This document shows positions 45,083 to 54,910 of a stretch of 64,000 nucleotides of DNA, one piece after another. Made by a program: the position numbers and the translations under genes. The stretch's first letter is position 1. Each line of letters opens with the position of its first letter. Origin of the DNA: JAJEFO01 sp965221845 (GTDB taxonomy: Bacteria > Pseudomonadota > Alphaproteobacteria > Rhodobacterales > Rhodobacteraceae); NCBI GenBank assembly GCA_965221845.1, contig OZ244919.1, positions 434,001 to 498,000 on the forward strand, in the 5' to 3' direction. The notes below the pieces were generated by a model. That model made no database searches, was not told the DNA's origin, and saw nothing but the letters and a program-made list of their open reading frames with translations.

Positions 45083-46558
45083 ATGCTGAACCTTGTTTCA
45101 GACCTTTGGATTCCGATTCGCCGACGTGGCGGCACGGCGATAGTCCGTCCTGACCAGATTGCCGACCCAGACGTCCTAGGCCTAGCCTGGCCACGCCCGG
45201 ACCTGAATCTTGCCTGCCACGAGCTGCTAGTCGGCCTCGTCTACCTGGCTTGCCCTCCTAGAGACGAAGACTCCCGCCTCGAACCGCCGGACCAGGCGAC
45301 GCTCCGAACCGCCTTGGAACCTCTGAGCCAGGCGTTCGAACTGCTTGGGGAAGGGCCACGGTTTCTGCAGGACTTCGAGCCGCTCGAGGGCGATCCGAAC
45401 CCGCCCGACATGCTGTTCATCGACTCCGCTGGCGGCAACGCGGCAAGAAAAAATGCGGACCTGATGGTGAAGCGGGGCCGCTACGAAACCTTGCCACTGC
45501 CGCTTGCGGCTATGGCGCTCTTCACGCTGCAAGCTTTTGCGCCTGCAGGCGGTGCAGGCAACCGCGTCTCCATGCGCGGCGGCGGGCCGCTGGTCACTTT
45601 GCTCCGTCCCAAGGGCGAGGGACTGTGGCCGCTGATATGGGCCAACGTGCCCTGCGGCGCGGCACTTCGGCCGGACGAACTGTTCCGCTTGCCGTGGATG
45701 CGGCCGACCGTGACTTCGAACGAAGGTCAAGTGGTTGTGCCCGAAGGCGATCAGATGGACGGCCCACCGCCCGAGATGTTCTTCGGCCAGCCGCGCCGGC
45801 TACGCCTTGTGGCGGACAGAGATGGAATCACGGGCGTCGTTCAGCGGCCCTATGGCACGAACTACGCTCATTGGGTGCATGACCTTTCGCCCTACTATGT
45901 AGACGCCAAAGGACAAACCTTGCCGATGCACCCCCGGCCGGGGCCGTTCGGCTATCGCAACTGGCGGGGAGTCATCCTGCAATCCGAAAAGCGCCATCGT
46001 CCGAAGAACCTGGAGCGGCACCTGAAAATTCCCGGCGCGCCCCGGGTTAACCTGATCGTCGCCGGCTGGGCGATGGACAACATGAAGCCGCTGGATTTCC
46101 TGTGGTCGGAGCAGCCGGTCTTCCCGTTGACGTCAGAGGCGGAACTCTTCGCGATCGGGATGATCGGGTCCGCGGAGCATGCGGCATTCGCGCTGGCGAT
46201 ATCCGTTCGCGAGGGTGTTGGAGAGAGCGAAGCCGCAACCGGAGCGGCGGACGAGGCAAGGCAGGCATTCTTCGACCGCACGCAGCAGCCCTTCGTCGAA
46301 CGTGTCGCGACGCTTTCGAACGGCGCAAACCCTGACCACGAGGCCTGGTTGGCCGAGATGCGCCGCGTGGCGCTGGCGCTGTTCGACGAACGTGTCCTGC
46401 CGGGCCTGTCCGAGTTGCAGGAGAGCCGACGCCGCAGGGCAGTGGCGGCGCGCAAGTCGCTCCTGGGCGCGTTTACCGGACATGGTGGACTGGCGAAGAA
46501 GATCTACCGGGCTCTCGATCTCAAGCTTCCTGCTAGGCCCACGAGGAAGAGGAAATAG
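45083..46558 (+). CDS. casA: Cascade large subunit Cse1/Cas8e/CasA
   Basis: 491 residues, normal for Cas8e. It recognises the PAM and helps start DNA unwinding. MLNLVSDLWIPIRRRGGTAIVRPDQIADP is the typical start (conserved NLLxDxWIPV-like motif). LACHELLVGLVYLA, WANVPCGAAL and QRPYGTNYAHWVHDLSPYY are family-type segments, and the C-terminal portion is a helical bundle (EARQAFFDRTQQPFVERV). The stop precedes cse2 by two bases. It begins a tightly packed operon through cas2. Confidence 0.9.
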   Translation: MLNLVSDLWIPIRRRGGTAIVRPDQIADPDVLGLAWPRPDLNLACHELLVGLVYLACPPRDEDSRLEPPDQATLRTALEPLSQAFELLGEGPRFLQDFEPLEGDPNPPDMLFIDSAGGNAARKNADLMVKRGRYETLPLPLAAMALFTLQAFAPAGGAGNRVSMRGGGPLVTLLRPKGEGLWPLIWANVPCGAALRPDELFRLPWMRPTVTSNEGQVVVPEGDQMDGPPPEMFFGQPRRLRLVADRDGITGVVQRPYGTNYAHWVHDLSPYYVDAKGQTLPMHPRPGPFGYRNWRGVILQSEKRHRPKNLERHLKIPGAPRVNLIVAGWAMDNMKPLDFLWSEQPVFPLTSEAELFAIGMIGSAEHAAFALAISVREGVGESEAATGAADEARQAFFDRTQQPFVERVATLSNGANPDHEAWLAEMRRVALALFDERVLPGLSELQESRRRRAVAARKSLLGAFTGHGGLAKKIYRALDLKLPARPTRKRK

Positions 46559-46560
46559 AA

Positions 46561-47088
46561 ATGAGCGACGAATGTCCTTCGATAGGGGAAGTCGGCGTGA
46601 GGTGGTGGCGCAGCAATATCGACGCCGACACGGGCCGTGCTCGCAAGGCACGGGCCGAGCTGCGCCGTGCCGACACGCCACTGGCGGTGCTGGGCGTCTC
46701 GGCGGTGCACGACCTGAACCGTGATCTGTGCGACGCAGGCCATGGACTGCATCACCGCGCAGACGGACCGGACCGACTGGCATTGATTGCGGCCGTGCTG
46801 GCCCACGTGAGGGAACCGGGAGCCGCCGCCGCACGCCGTTTCGGGGCCGGCGATCCGCCTTCGCTGAGCCAGATCCGGTTTAACGCCCTGATCAGGGCGG
46901 AGGCCCCGCGCGACCTGATCCGTCCGTTGACGCGAGCGTTGGGAATCATCGGCGGGAGCGCGGGCGTGCGCAAGCTGGCAGAAGACCTTTACTGGTGGGA
47001 CGAACGGACCCGCACCGAGTGGTGCTTCGACTACTACGGCGCAGCGGACGCCAAACCGTCATTTGAGGATCAGGAGACCCGGATATGA
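46561..47088 (+). CDS. casB: Cascade small subunit Cse2/CasB
   Basis: 175 residues, all-helical. Two copies line the Cascade belly and hold the displaced strand. GEVGVRWWRSNIDADTGRARKARAELRRADTPLAVL is the recognisable N-terminal RAxLRR motif of Cse2. FGAGDPPSLSQIRFNALIRAE and WWDERTRTEWCFDYYG occur at the usual places; the latter lies at the C-terminal end. Its stop overlaps the cas7 start by four bases (ATGA). Confidence 0.9.
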   Translation: MSDECPSIGEVGVRWWRSNIDADTGRARKARAELRRADTPLAVLGVSAVHDLNRDLCDAGHGLHHRADGPDRLALIAAVLAHVREPGAAAARRFGAGDPPSLSQIRFNALIRAEAPRDLIRPLTRALGIIGGSAGVRKLAEDLYWWDERTRTEWCFDYYGAADAKPSFEDQETRI

Positions 47089-48158
47089 GCCGATTTCTGC
47101 AGTTGCACTACCTTACGATCTACCCTCTGTCGAATCCCAACCGCGACGATCAGGGGCGCCCGAAGTCGGCGACCTACGGTGGGGAGCCGCGGCTGCGGAT
47201 TTCCAGCCAGTCCCTGAAACGCGCGGCGCGCCTCTCGGATGTGATGCAATCCGATCTAGAGGGTCACCTGGGCGAACGGACTCAGCGGATCGGAGAGTTG
47301 ATCCGCGATGCGCTGGTGAACGAAGGCGTCGACGACGATACGGCTGCCGACTTGGCCGCGAAGGTGGCGGACGTGTTCGGCAAGATCGACGAGAAGGCGA
47401 AGGATGCCGGTCACATCCGGACCCGCCAGCTGGCCTTCGTGTCACCGGACGAACGTGCATGTGCCATAGACCTCGCGCGCAAGGCTGCTGCGGGCGAGTC
47501 CCTGCCGGACGTCAAGGAACTGAAGAAAGCCGTCCTGCGCCGTGCCGACGGGGCAGCGGACGTCGCCATGTTCGGCCGGATGCTGGCCGACGACCCGGAC
47601 TTCAACCGCGATGCGGCAGTCCAGGTCAGTCACGCCCTAACCACCCATCGCGCACTCGTGGAGGACGACTTCTACACCGCAGTCGACGACCTGAAACGTC
47701 CCACTGAAGACACGGGCGCGGGTTTCGTAGACGACGCCGGTTTCGGGTCGGGCGTGTTCTACACGTATGCATGCGTGAACACAGCGCTGCTCAAGGAGAA
47801 CCTCGACGGCGACACAGCCCTGGCAGCGCGGGCGGCAGGTGCGCTGGCCGAGGCGCTGGCCACGTCAACGCCCTCGGGAAAACGGAACTCTTTTGCGCAC
47901 CAGACTTTCGCGAGCTTTGTGATGGCAGAATGCGGCGACAGGCAGCCCCGGTCCCTGGCGGGTGCGTTCTTCAGGCCCGTGAAGGGCGAGGATCTCCTGA
48001 AGGCTTCGGTCGCTGAACTCAGGAAAACGGCCGAGGCGCTGGATGCTGCGTATTTCGGCGGGGAGGCCGAGAATCGCGAGGTCATGGATGTTGCAAAGGG
48101 CGAGGGCAGCATTGGGGCGATCAAGTCGTTCGCGATGGCTGCGATCAAGGATGACTAA
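47085..48158 (+). CDS. casC: Cascade backbone subunit Cas7e/Cse4/CasC
   Basis: 357 residues. Six copies polymerise along the crRNA spacer. MSRFLQLHYLTIYPLSNPNRDDQGRPKSATYGGEPRLRISSQSLKRAAR is the clear Cas7e start with the SQSxKRA motif. DDAGFGSGVFYTYACVNTALL and NSFAHQTFASFVMAECGDRQPRSLAGAF are family segments. The start overlaps the cse2 stop, and cas5 begins at the base after its stop. Confidence 0.93.
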   Translation: MSRFLQLHYLTIYPLSNPNRDDQGRPKSATYGGEPRLRISSQSLKRAARLSDVMQSDLEGHLGERTQRIGELIRDALVNEGVDDDTAADLAAKVADVFGKIDEKAKDAGHIRTRQLAFVSPDERACAIDLARKAAAGESLPDVKELKKAVLRRADGAADVAMFGRMLADDPDFNRDAAVQVSHALTTHRALVEDDFYTAVDDLKRPTEDTGAGFVDDAGFGSGVFYTYACVNTALLKENLDGDTALAARAAGALAEALATSTPSGKRNSFAHQTFASFVMAECGDRQPRSLAGAFFRPVKGEDLLKASVAELRKTAEALDAAYFGGEAENREVMDVAKGEGSIGAIKSFAMAAIKDD

Positions 48159-48845
48159 ATGACTGAATACCTCGTTCTTGCCCTCGTCGCGCCGATGGGC
48201 GCCTTCGGCGATCTAGCAGGGCATGAGCGGCGCGGATCGCATCACTGGCCGGGCCGCTCCGCGTTGCTGGGACTGATCGGCGCCGCCTTGGGCTTGCGGC
48301 GGGACGACAGGGAAGGCCAAGCTGCCTTGGCCACCTGGAGAACCGCAGTGTCGGTCCTGCAAGCGAGCGAGATCTGGCGCGACTTTCAGACGGTACAGAC
48401 CGTACCGTCGGCACGGATCAAGCGGCCTGCGACCAGGCGGGCAGCTCTGGAAGCGCTGCAGCGGACGGACACAGGGATCATCACGCAGCGGGACTACCGC
48501 AGCGACTGCGCCTTCGGCGCGGCCTTGTGGGGTGGGGAGATTCACCCCTTGGAAGAGGCATTGAAGCGCCCCGCCTTCACGCCCTACCTAGGCCGGAAGA
48601 GCTGCCCTCTGTCGGCACCCATGGACCCGAAGCTGGTGGCGGCTGCCAATCCCGCCGAGGCATTGGCCCGGATAACCCTGCCGCCCTTCCTGAGTCTTGA
48701 TCCGGCCAACCCCCTGCTGATCGCATCGGACGTGGAGATCGGCCAAGGCTGGATTGAGACGCGTTGGGACGACCCGCTCGACCGCGAAGCCTGGCATTTC
48801 GGCCAGCGCGTCGTGCACGTCTGCAGGCCGGAGTTGGAAGCATGA
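48159..48845 (+). CDS. casD: Cascade subunit Cas5e/CasD
   Basis: 228 residues, a RAMP-fold protein that caps the crRNA 5' handle. YLVLALVAPMGAFGDLAGHERRGSHHWPGRSALLGLIGAALGL matches the Cas5e N-terminus. ITQRDYRSDCAFGAALWGG and PYLGRKSCPLSAPMDP are diagnostic. It starts directly after cas7 and overlaps cas6e by four bases. Confidence 0.92.
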   Translation: MTEYLVLALVAPMGAFGDLAGHERRGSHHWPGRSALLGLIGAALGLRRDDREGQAALATWRTAVSVLQASEIWRDFQTVQTVPSARIKRPATRRAALEALQRTDTGIITQRDYRSDCAFGAALWGGEIHPLEEALKRPAFTPYLGRKSCPLSAPMDPKLVAAANPAEALARITLPPFLSLDPANPLLIASDVEIGQGWIETRWDDPLDREAWHFGQRVVHVCRPELEA

Positions 48846-49519
48846 CGCTGTACCTGTCTCGGCTGACGCTGAACGGCAACGCGTCGGCAAGGTCGCTCAT
48901 GCCGCTATTGAACCCCGATGATCCCGCGATGGCCGCGAATGCCCACCACCGGCTGATCTGGCACGTGTTCTCCGACAGCCATGCGCGGAAGCGGGACTTC
49001 CTTTGGCGTCACGACGGCAAGGGCCGGTTCATGACGCTTTCGGCGCGCCCGCCGGTCGAAAGCGGTTTGTTCCGGCCGCCGGAAGTCAAGGCGTTCGAAC
49101 CACAGTTGCGGCAAAGCGACAGGCTTCACTACGTGCTACGCGCTAACGCCACCAGAACGCGACGCGTCGCTCAGGGGCGGGGCCAGCGGGTGGACGTTGT
49201 CATGGACCTGCTGCACGAGATGCCATCCGGACAGGGCCGTGCAGAGGCGCGACCTCGGCTGGCCGAAGAAGCCGCCGATGCTTGGATGAAGGCGCAAGGA
49301 TGTAGGAAGGGCTACACGCCGCTGACAACCGTCACCGAGGGGTATTCCACTCTGGAGTTGGGGCGAAAGCGACGCGAAGGCGCGACATTCGGAATTCTTG
49401 ATCTGAGCGGGGAGATCGAGATAACCGACCCTGCTGCCTTCCTGACCGCCTTGGCGCACGGCTTCGGCAGAGCCAAGGCCTGGGGCTGCGGGTTGATGCT
49501 GATACGCAGGGCACGATGA
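48842..49519 (+). CDS. casE: crRNA endonuclease Cas6e/CasE
   Basis: 225 residues. Cleaves the pre-crRNA repeat at the base of its hairpin and stays bound to the 3' end. MTLYLSRLTLNGNASARSLMPLLNPDD and AANAHHRLIWHVFSDSHARKRDFLWRHDG carry the region of the catalytic His. The C-terminal glycine-rich loop ALAHGFGRAKAWGCGLMLIRR is typical. Start chosen at 48842 because of the ATGA overlap with cas5; the longer open frame upstream is inside cas5. Confidence 0.93.
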   Translation: MTLYLSRLTLNGNASARSLMPLLNPDDPAMAANAHHRLIWHVFSDSHARKRDFLWRHDGKGRFMTLSARPPVESGLFRPPEVKAFEPQLRQSDRLHYVLRANATRTRRVAQGRGQRVDVVMDLLHEMPSGQGRAEARPRLAEEAADAWMKAQGCRKGYTPLTTVTEGYSTLELGRKRREGATFGILDLSGEIEITDPAAFLTALAHGFGRAKAWGCGLMLIRRAR

Positions 49520-50451
49520 ACCTGCCGGGGCTTCCGCCGCCCAAGCCGATTCCTCTTAAGGAAAGGGCGGCGATGGTGTTCGTGGAACGGGCGCAGATCG
49601 ACGTCAGGGACGGCGCCTGTGTCGCCATCGATGCCGATGGCGTGCGCACGCACATCCCCATTGGCGGAATCGCCTGCCTGATGCTGGAGCCCGGCGCCCG
49701 AATCAGCCACGCCGCCGTGGCGCTGGCAGGAAGGGCGGGCACTCTGGTGACCTGGGTCGGAGAGGGAGGCGTCCGGCTGTATTCGGCAGGCCAGCCGGGA
49801 GGGGCGCGGTCCGATAACCTGCTGTGGCAGGCGAAACTGGCTCTTGACGACGGCGCCCGTCTCCGTGTGGTCCGTGCAATGTATGCCCGCCGATTCGGTG
49901 AAGATCCGCCTTCAAGGCGCTCCATCAACCAGCTGCGCGGGATCGAGGGACAACGGGTGCGCCACGCCTATGATCTTCTGGCGAACCGCCACGGGGTCAA
50001 ATGGACCCGGCGCAAGTATGACGTCACTGACTGGGGCAGCGGCGACGCTGCAAACCGGTGCCTTTCTTCGGCCACGGCCTGCCTTCACGGGCTTTCCGAG
50101 GCCGCCGTGCTGGCAGCGGGATACGCCCCCGCGATCGGCTTCCTGCACACCGGCAAGCCACGCAGCTTTGTCTATGACATCGCGGACCTCTGGAAGTTGG
50201 ACACGGTGGTTCCGGAGGCTTTCCGCGTCGCCGCGAAAGCGCAGCAAGGCACGTTGCAGATGGCGCCGGAGCGGGCCGTGCGTTTGGCGTGCCGCGACGC
50301 TTTCCGAAAGTCCGGCCTGTTGAACAAGATCATCCCCGGCATCCATGAATTGCTGGAGGCTGGGGAACTGCCCAGGCCCGACCCGGCGCCCGAGGCGTTG
50401 GGCCCGGCGTTCGATGAGGAAACAAGCGGTGATGCTGGTCATCGCGGTTAA
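49516..50451 (+). CDS. cas1: CRISPR integrase Cas1 (type I-E)
   Basis: 311 residues. Cas1-Cas2 captures and integrates new spacers. The metal-binding residues lie in NQLRGIEGQRVRHAYD (Glu), GYAPAIGFLHTGKPRSFVYDIADLWK (His and Asp). The N-terminal beta-domain is VFVERAQIDVRDGACVAIDADGVRTHIPIGGIACLMLEPG. Longer at the C-terminus than cas1 of E. coli, with a Pro-rich tail overlapping the cas2 start. It overlaps cas6e by four bases. Confidence 0.94.
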   Translation: MNLPGLPPPKPIPLKERAAMVFVERAQIDVRDGACVAIDADGVRTHIPIGGIACLMLEPGARISHAAVALAGRAGTLVTWVGEGGVRLYSAGQPGGARSDNLLWQAKLALDDGARLRVVRAMYARRFGEDPPSRRSINQLRGIEGQRVRHAYDLLANRHGVKWTRRKYDVTDWGSGDAANRCLSSATACLHGLSEAAVLAAGYAPAIGFLHTGKPRSFVYDIADLWKLDTVVPEAFRVAAKAQQGTLQMAPERAVRLACRDAFRKSGLLNKIIPGIHELLEAGELPRPDPAPEALGPAFDEETSGDAGHRG

Positions 50452-50731
50452 TGGCGCGCCCGCCAACCTGCGAGGCCGGCTGGCAGTCTGGTTGCTGGAA
50501 ATCCGGGCGGGCGTCTATGTCGGGCGATATTCGGTGCGCGTTCGAGAACGCATCTGGGCCCAAGTTGAGGCCGGGATCGGCCAAGGGGACGCGGTGATGT
50601 GTTGGGCCTCGCCCAATGATCAGGGCTTCGGCTTTGCGACTGTCGGCCACAATCGTCGCATGCCTCGCGAGTTCGACGGGCTGAAGCTTGTCAGCTTCGC
50701 GCCAATGGCGATGTTCAAAGATGAAACGTGA
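50432..50731 (+). CDS. cas2: CRISPR-associated Cas2e
   Basis: 99 residues. Structural partner of Cas1 in spacer integration. MLVIAVNGAPANLRGRLAVWLLEIRAGVYVGRYSVRVRERIWAQV is the CT1978-type Cas2 of I-E systems, followed by GDAVMCWASPNDQGFGFATVG. ATG 50432 lies inside the end of cas1. The array leader follows directly. Confidence 0.93.
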   Translation: MLVIAVNGAPANLRGRLAVWLLEIRAGVYVGRYSVRVRERIWAQVEAGIGQGDAVMCWASPNDQGFGFATVGHNRRMPREFDGLKLVSFAPMAMFKDET

Positions 50732-50810
50732 GGTGTCAGTGAGGCTCGTAAGACCCGGTAAGAATCAGCGCTTGAGGAAAGTCGCCGAGTTTCAATAGAT
50801 TCCGGGCAGC
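50732..50810 (+). promoter_or_regulatory. CRISPR leader
   Basis: 79 bases between the cas2 stop and the first repeat. Position next to cas1-cas2 and the degenerate repeat near the far end place the leader here. AATCAGCGCTTGAGG (50762-50776) resembles an IHF site with one base too few in the spacer; no strong promoter was identified. Confidence 0.65.
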
Positions 50811-53800
50811 CTGTTCCCCGCGCTCGCGGGGATGAACCGCAAGGAAATCCAGCATGACCGACGAGACCGACCTGTTCCCCGCGCTCGCGGGGATGAACCG
50901 AACATCGAGCTGGCCATCCCGGACGACACGGTCTGTTCCCCGCGCTCGCGGGGATGAACCGGCGCTGCAAGGCGGCGCGCGCGTCGGGCGCATCTGTTCC
51001 CCGCGCTCGCGGGGATGAACCGTTCTATTTCGAGCCCGTCCGGTGAGAATACGCCTGTTCCCCGCGCTCGCGGGGATGAACCGGCCCAGCAGCCAGTCTG
51101 CCGAGACTCCGCAGTCTGTTCCCCGCGCTCGCGGGGATGAACCGGGAACAAGAACCTTGCCACCGAGCGCAAAGCCCTGTTCCCCGCGCTCGCGGGGATG
51201 AACCGAAGAGATGGCTCGGACTGATGATGGCTCGGGCCTGTTCCCCGCGCTCGCGGGGATGAACCGGAGTGAGACCATGACCAACGAACTGTACCTACCT
51301 GTTCCCCGCGCTCGCGGGGATGAACCGCTGGACCCAGCTTGAACTCGGTCGAGACGAGACTGTTCCCCGCGCTCGCGGGGATGAACCGCCACTGACCGAG
51401 TCGAGGATGAACTAGACGGCCTGTTCCCCGCGCTCGCGGGGATGAACCGATCGGGGCCATCGCATGCGCTTCTCAAGAAGTCTGTTCCCCGCGCTCGCGG
51501 GGATGAACCGTCGGCGAACCCGGCGACTACAATCGCGTTTTCCTGTTCCCCGCGCTCGCGGGGATGAACCGGGGGTAACGAATTGTTACAGAACGCGCAC
51601 GTCCTGTTCCCCGCGCTCGCGGGGATGAACCGCTGTTGAGGCTGAGCAACTCGAGCGGGATAAACTGTTCCCCGCGCTCGCGGGGATGAACCGTGTGCTA
51701 TTGCTCAGTCGGCTGGCATCAGCGGCTGTTCCCCGCGCTCGCGGGGATGAACCGTTCACGAGAGGCTTCTTTCGCCGCGGGTAAAGCTGTTCCCCGCGCT
51801 CGCGGGGATGAACCGGCCGCGGACCTGATCGCGGAGATGTCAGGGTCCTGTTCCCCGCGCTCGCGGGGATGAACCGCTGGCGATCCGCTGGGCCTCGGAT
51901 CGGATTGGCTGTTCCCCGCGCTCGCGGGGATGAACCGTCTGATAGAGCGATGATGCGCCTCGTCAGCGTCTGTTCCCCGCGCTCGCGGGGATGAACCGTG
52001 GGTAGACTACGCGAGGCCGCACCTCACCACCTGTTCCCCGCGCTCGCGGGGATGAACCGAAACCGTTTGGCCAGATCTTCAATCCTGACCCCTGTTCCCC
52101 GCGCTCGCGGGGATGAACCGTCGTTAACAACGACCTTCGCACCATAGCCCATCTGTTCCCCGCGCTCGCGGGGATGAACCGACGCCGGGCGTGGCCGCGA
52201 ACGGCATCGGCGTCTGTTCCCCGCGCTCGCGGGGATGAACCGGAGGCCAGCTGCCTCGCGGGCGTGCTGCATACCTGTTCCCCGCGCTCGCGGGGATGAA
52301 CCGTCGTGAATGGCACTTTTCAGAACGACGACTTCCTGTTCCCCGCGCTCGCGGGGATGAACCGTCGTCGATGGCACTTTCGAGAACGACGACTTCCTGT
52401 TCCCCGCGCTCGCGGGGATGAACCGCCGATGCATGAAATCACGTATCTGAGGAGAGGCTGTTCCCCGCGCTCGCGGGGATGAACCGCTACGATCAGAGCA
52501 TGTGGCTCCACGAGTGCGCTGTTCCCCGCGCTCGCGGGGATGAACCGTCGTCCGTCTCGTAAACGCCATCCTCCTCCTGCTGTTCCCCGCGCTCGCGGGG
52601 ATGAACCGGACCGGCTTGCAGGCCGCCAGCGCGTTGTCGGCTGTTCCCCGCGCTCGCGGGGATGAACCGGCCGCGGACCTGATCGCGGAGGTGTCAGCGT
52701 CCTGTTCCCCGCGCTCGCGGGGATGAACCGGCGAGTTTGCCCGCGTCGCGAGCGGCCTGGGCCTGTTCCCCGCGCTCGCGGGGATGAACCGGCCGTCATC
52801 GGCAAGGTCATGCGTGAGGTTCTCTGTTCCCCGCGCTCGCGGGGATGAACCGCGAGCGGGCAAGAACGGCGGCACCGCCGCAATCTGTTCCCCGCGCTCG
52901 CGGGGATGAACCGATCGACCCCCTCTCGGCTGTCACTTCGGACAACTGTTCCCCGCGCTCGCGGGGATGAACCGCTGCAGGCCTCCCCGGACAGCCAGAC
53001 AAGAAGCTGTTCCCCGCGCTCGCGGGGATGAACCGCTCAGCGGTCCTGAAGTGGTGTTCACCAACCTCTGTTCCCCGCGCTCGCGGGGATGAACCGGTTT
53101 TGGAATAGCGTCCAACCCGGCGGGGACCCTGTTCCCCGCGCTCGCGGGGATGAACCGCCCGTTCGATGGCGCCTATTGTGCACCAGCACCTGTTCCCCGC
53201 GCTCGCGGGGATGAACCGTGGGCGATCGAGGAACGCGCGCTGCACTACAACTGTTCCCCGCGCTCGCGGGGATGAACCGAGAGGAGACGAGAACATGAGT
53301 GTGTACAACCGCTGTTCCCCGCGCTCGCGGGGATGAACCGGGCGTGTGGAGGGCAACGTCCGGCTTGAATCCCTGTTCCCCGCGCTCGCGGGGATGAACC
53401 GATGGACAATGTTGGGGCTGGAGCGCGCATTCGCTGTTCCCCGCGCTCGCGGGGATGAACCGCGCTGTCCGCTGAGCAGCGTCGCTGCAGGAGGCTGTTC
53501 CCCGCGCTCGCGGGGATGAACCGGGATTTGAGGGAGCCTCGGTGCTCTATATTGACTGTTCCCCGCGCTCGCGGGGATGAACCGCCGTCGCCGACCACTG
53601 CGACCATCCGAGGTTCCTGTTCCCCGCGCTCGCGGGGATGAACCGTCTGATCGCGCGATGATGCGCCTCGTCAGCGTCTGTTCCCCGCGCTCGCGGGGAT
53701 GAACCGTGTGCTATTGCTCAATCGGCTGGCACCAGCCCCTGTTCCCCGCGCTCGCGGGGATGAACCGGGGAGAGGGAGCGGCAAGACTGTCCGATGGCCC

Positions 53801-54438
53801 TGTTCCCCGCGCTCGCGGGGATGAACCGGTGTCGTATAGAGGACCGGTGCTTGACGAGCTCTGTTCCCCGCGCTCGCGGGGATGAACCGGTGGCCAAATG
53901 AGGACAGTTGATCGAGGCGGTCTGTTCCCCGCGCTCGCGGGGATGAACCGGTGGAGGCGACCGGAAAAGGGACGGGGACCAGCTGTTCCCCGCGCTCGCG
54001 GGGATGAACCGCACCCGAACTATCAGGTCGCGTTCCTTGTCGGCTGTTCCCCGCGCTCGCGGGGATGAACCTGATGTGGCCCGGACGGAGCCCCGTGTGC
54101 TCGTCTGTTCCCCGCGCTCGCGGGGATGAACCGGAGCGCGTGCCCGACGACTGCGATGTTCTCACCTGTTCCCCGCGCTCGCGGGGATGAACCGGTGGCG
54201 TTCTCGATCGTCACCGACCTGCTGTCCTGTTCCCCGCGCTCGCGGGGATGAACCGGTGCTTGTCCAGGATGAAGACGCGGTCCCACTCTGTTCCCCGCGC
54301 TCGCGGGGATGAACCGCATTTCGGAAAAATGCTCGCCTTCGTATTCGGCTGTTCCCCGCGCTCGCGGGGATGAACCGGACACGCTCACCTATCCGATATT
54401 CCGGGATCTCTGTTCCCCGCGCTCGCGGGGATGAACCG
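50811..54438 (+). CRISPR. Type I-E CRISPR array, 60 repeats and 59 spacers
   Basis: The 29-base repeat begins CTGTTCCCC and ends GATGAACCG; CCCCGC/GCGGGG forms the stem with a GCTC loop. Repeat starts fall every 61 bases from 50811 to 54410, so spacers are 32 bases. All repeats look identical apart from the one at 54044-54072, whose last base is T. Near-duplicate spacers: 15 and 48, 17 and 31, 19 and 47, 25 and 26. The GATGAACCG 3' end gives the usual crRNA handle. Size and uniformity suggest an active, long-used array. Confidence 0.98.
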
Positions 54439-54910
54439 CTCCGCTTTGGCGACAGGCGATTCACGGCGAGGCTGACCTATCCGGACTCACTTCGAGACGC
54501 CTCTCCGGACGACGTGCCGTTCGACCTCCCGCTTGCGGACATCCGGGTCAGTTACCCGCTCACAGGAGAGTCCTGCCAGAAGACGAACTGGTATTTACCG
54601 AGCTATTGGTAACAGCCCATGCCGAACGGCGAGATCAAAAGGGACTTTCCGGGCTGAACCGCACCGGCCTTGCCTGTGCCGGGCAGAGTCGCTCGTCAGC
54701 CAGAGGGAAGACCGGGAGCGTCCGGGCACGCGATGCGCTAAGCGGCCCTTCAGGGAGAACAAAACGGGACCGAACGCCCGCAAGCCCTTGATCCTGAAAC
54801 GGGTTTCCGGGTCCGTCCGGCAGGATGGCCGGGATCCATGTTACATGTCAATCGACAGGAACTGCTGAAACGGTCCTTATATGGAGCATCAGGCAACATC
54901 CGGGCGTTCC
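54439..54910. other. Region after the array, no complete gene
   Basis: The first 170 bases are open on the plus strand from the last repeat to a stop at 54612, encoding RFTARLTYPDSLRDASPD through GESCQKTNWYLPSYW, which could be the tail of an older gene. The remainder shows no motif and no shared repeat. The left end of the IS1634 element must lie near 54825; only GGCCGG of its terminal repeat is recognisable. Confidence 0.4.

Noticed and set aside
54044..54072. Repeat with terminal T as sign of a second, older array
   Set aside because: A single end-base change within an otherwise regular 61-base period is ordinary drift near the distal end.
50736..54464. Several open frames of 80-280 codons on the minus strand with repeating FIPASAGNR, VHPRERGEQ and GSSPRARGT
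   Set aside because: These are translations of the CRISPR repeats in three phases, not genes.
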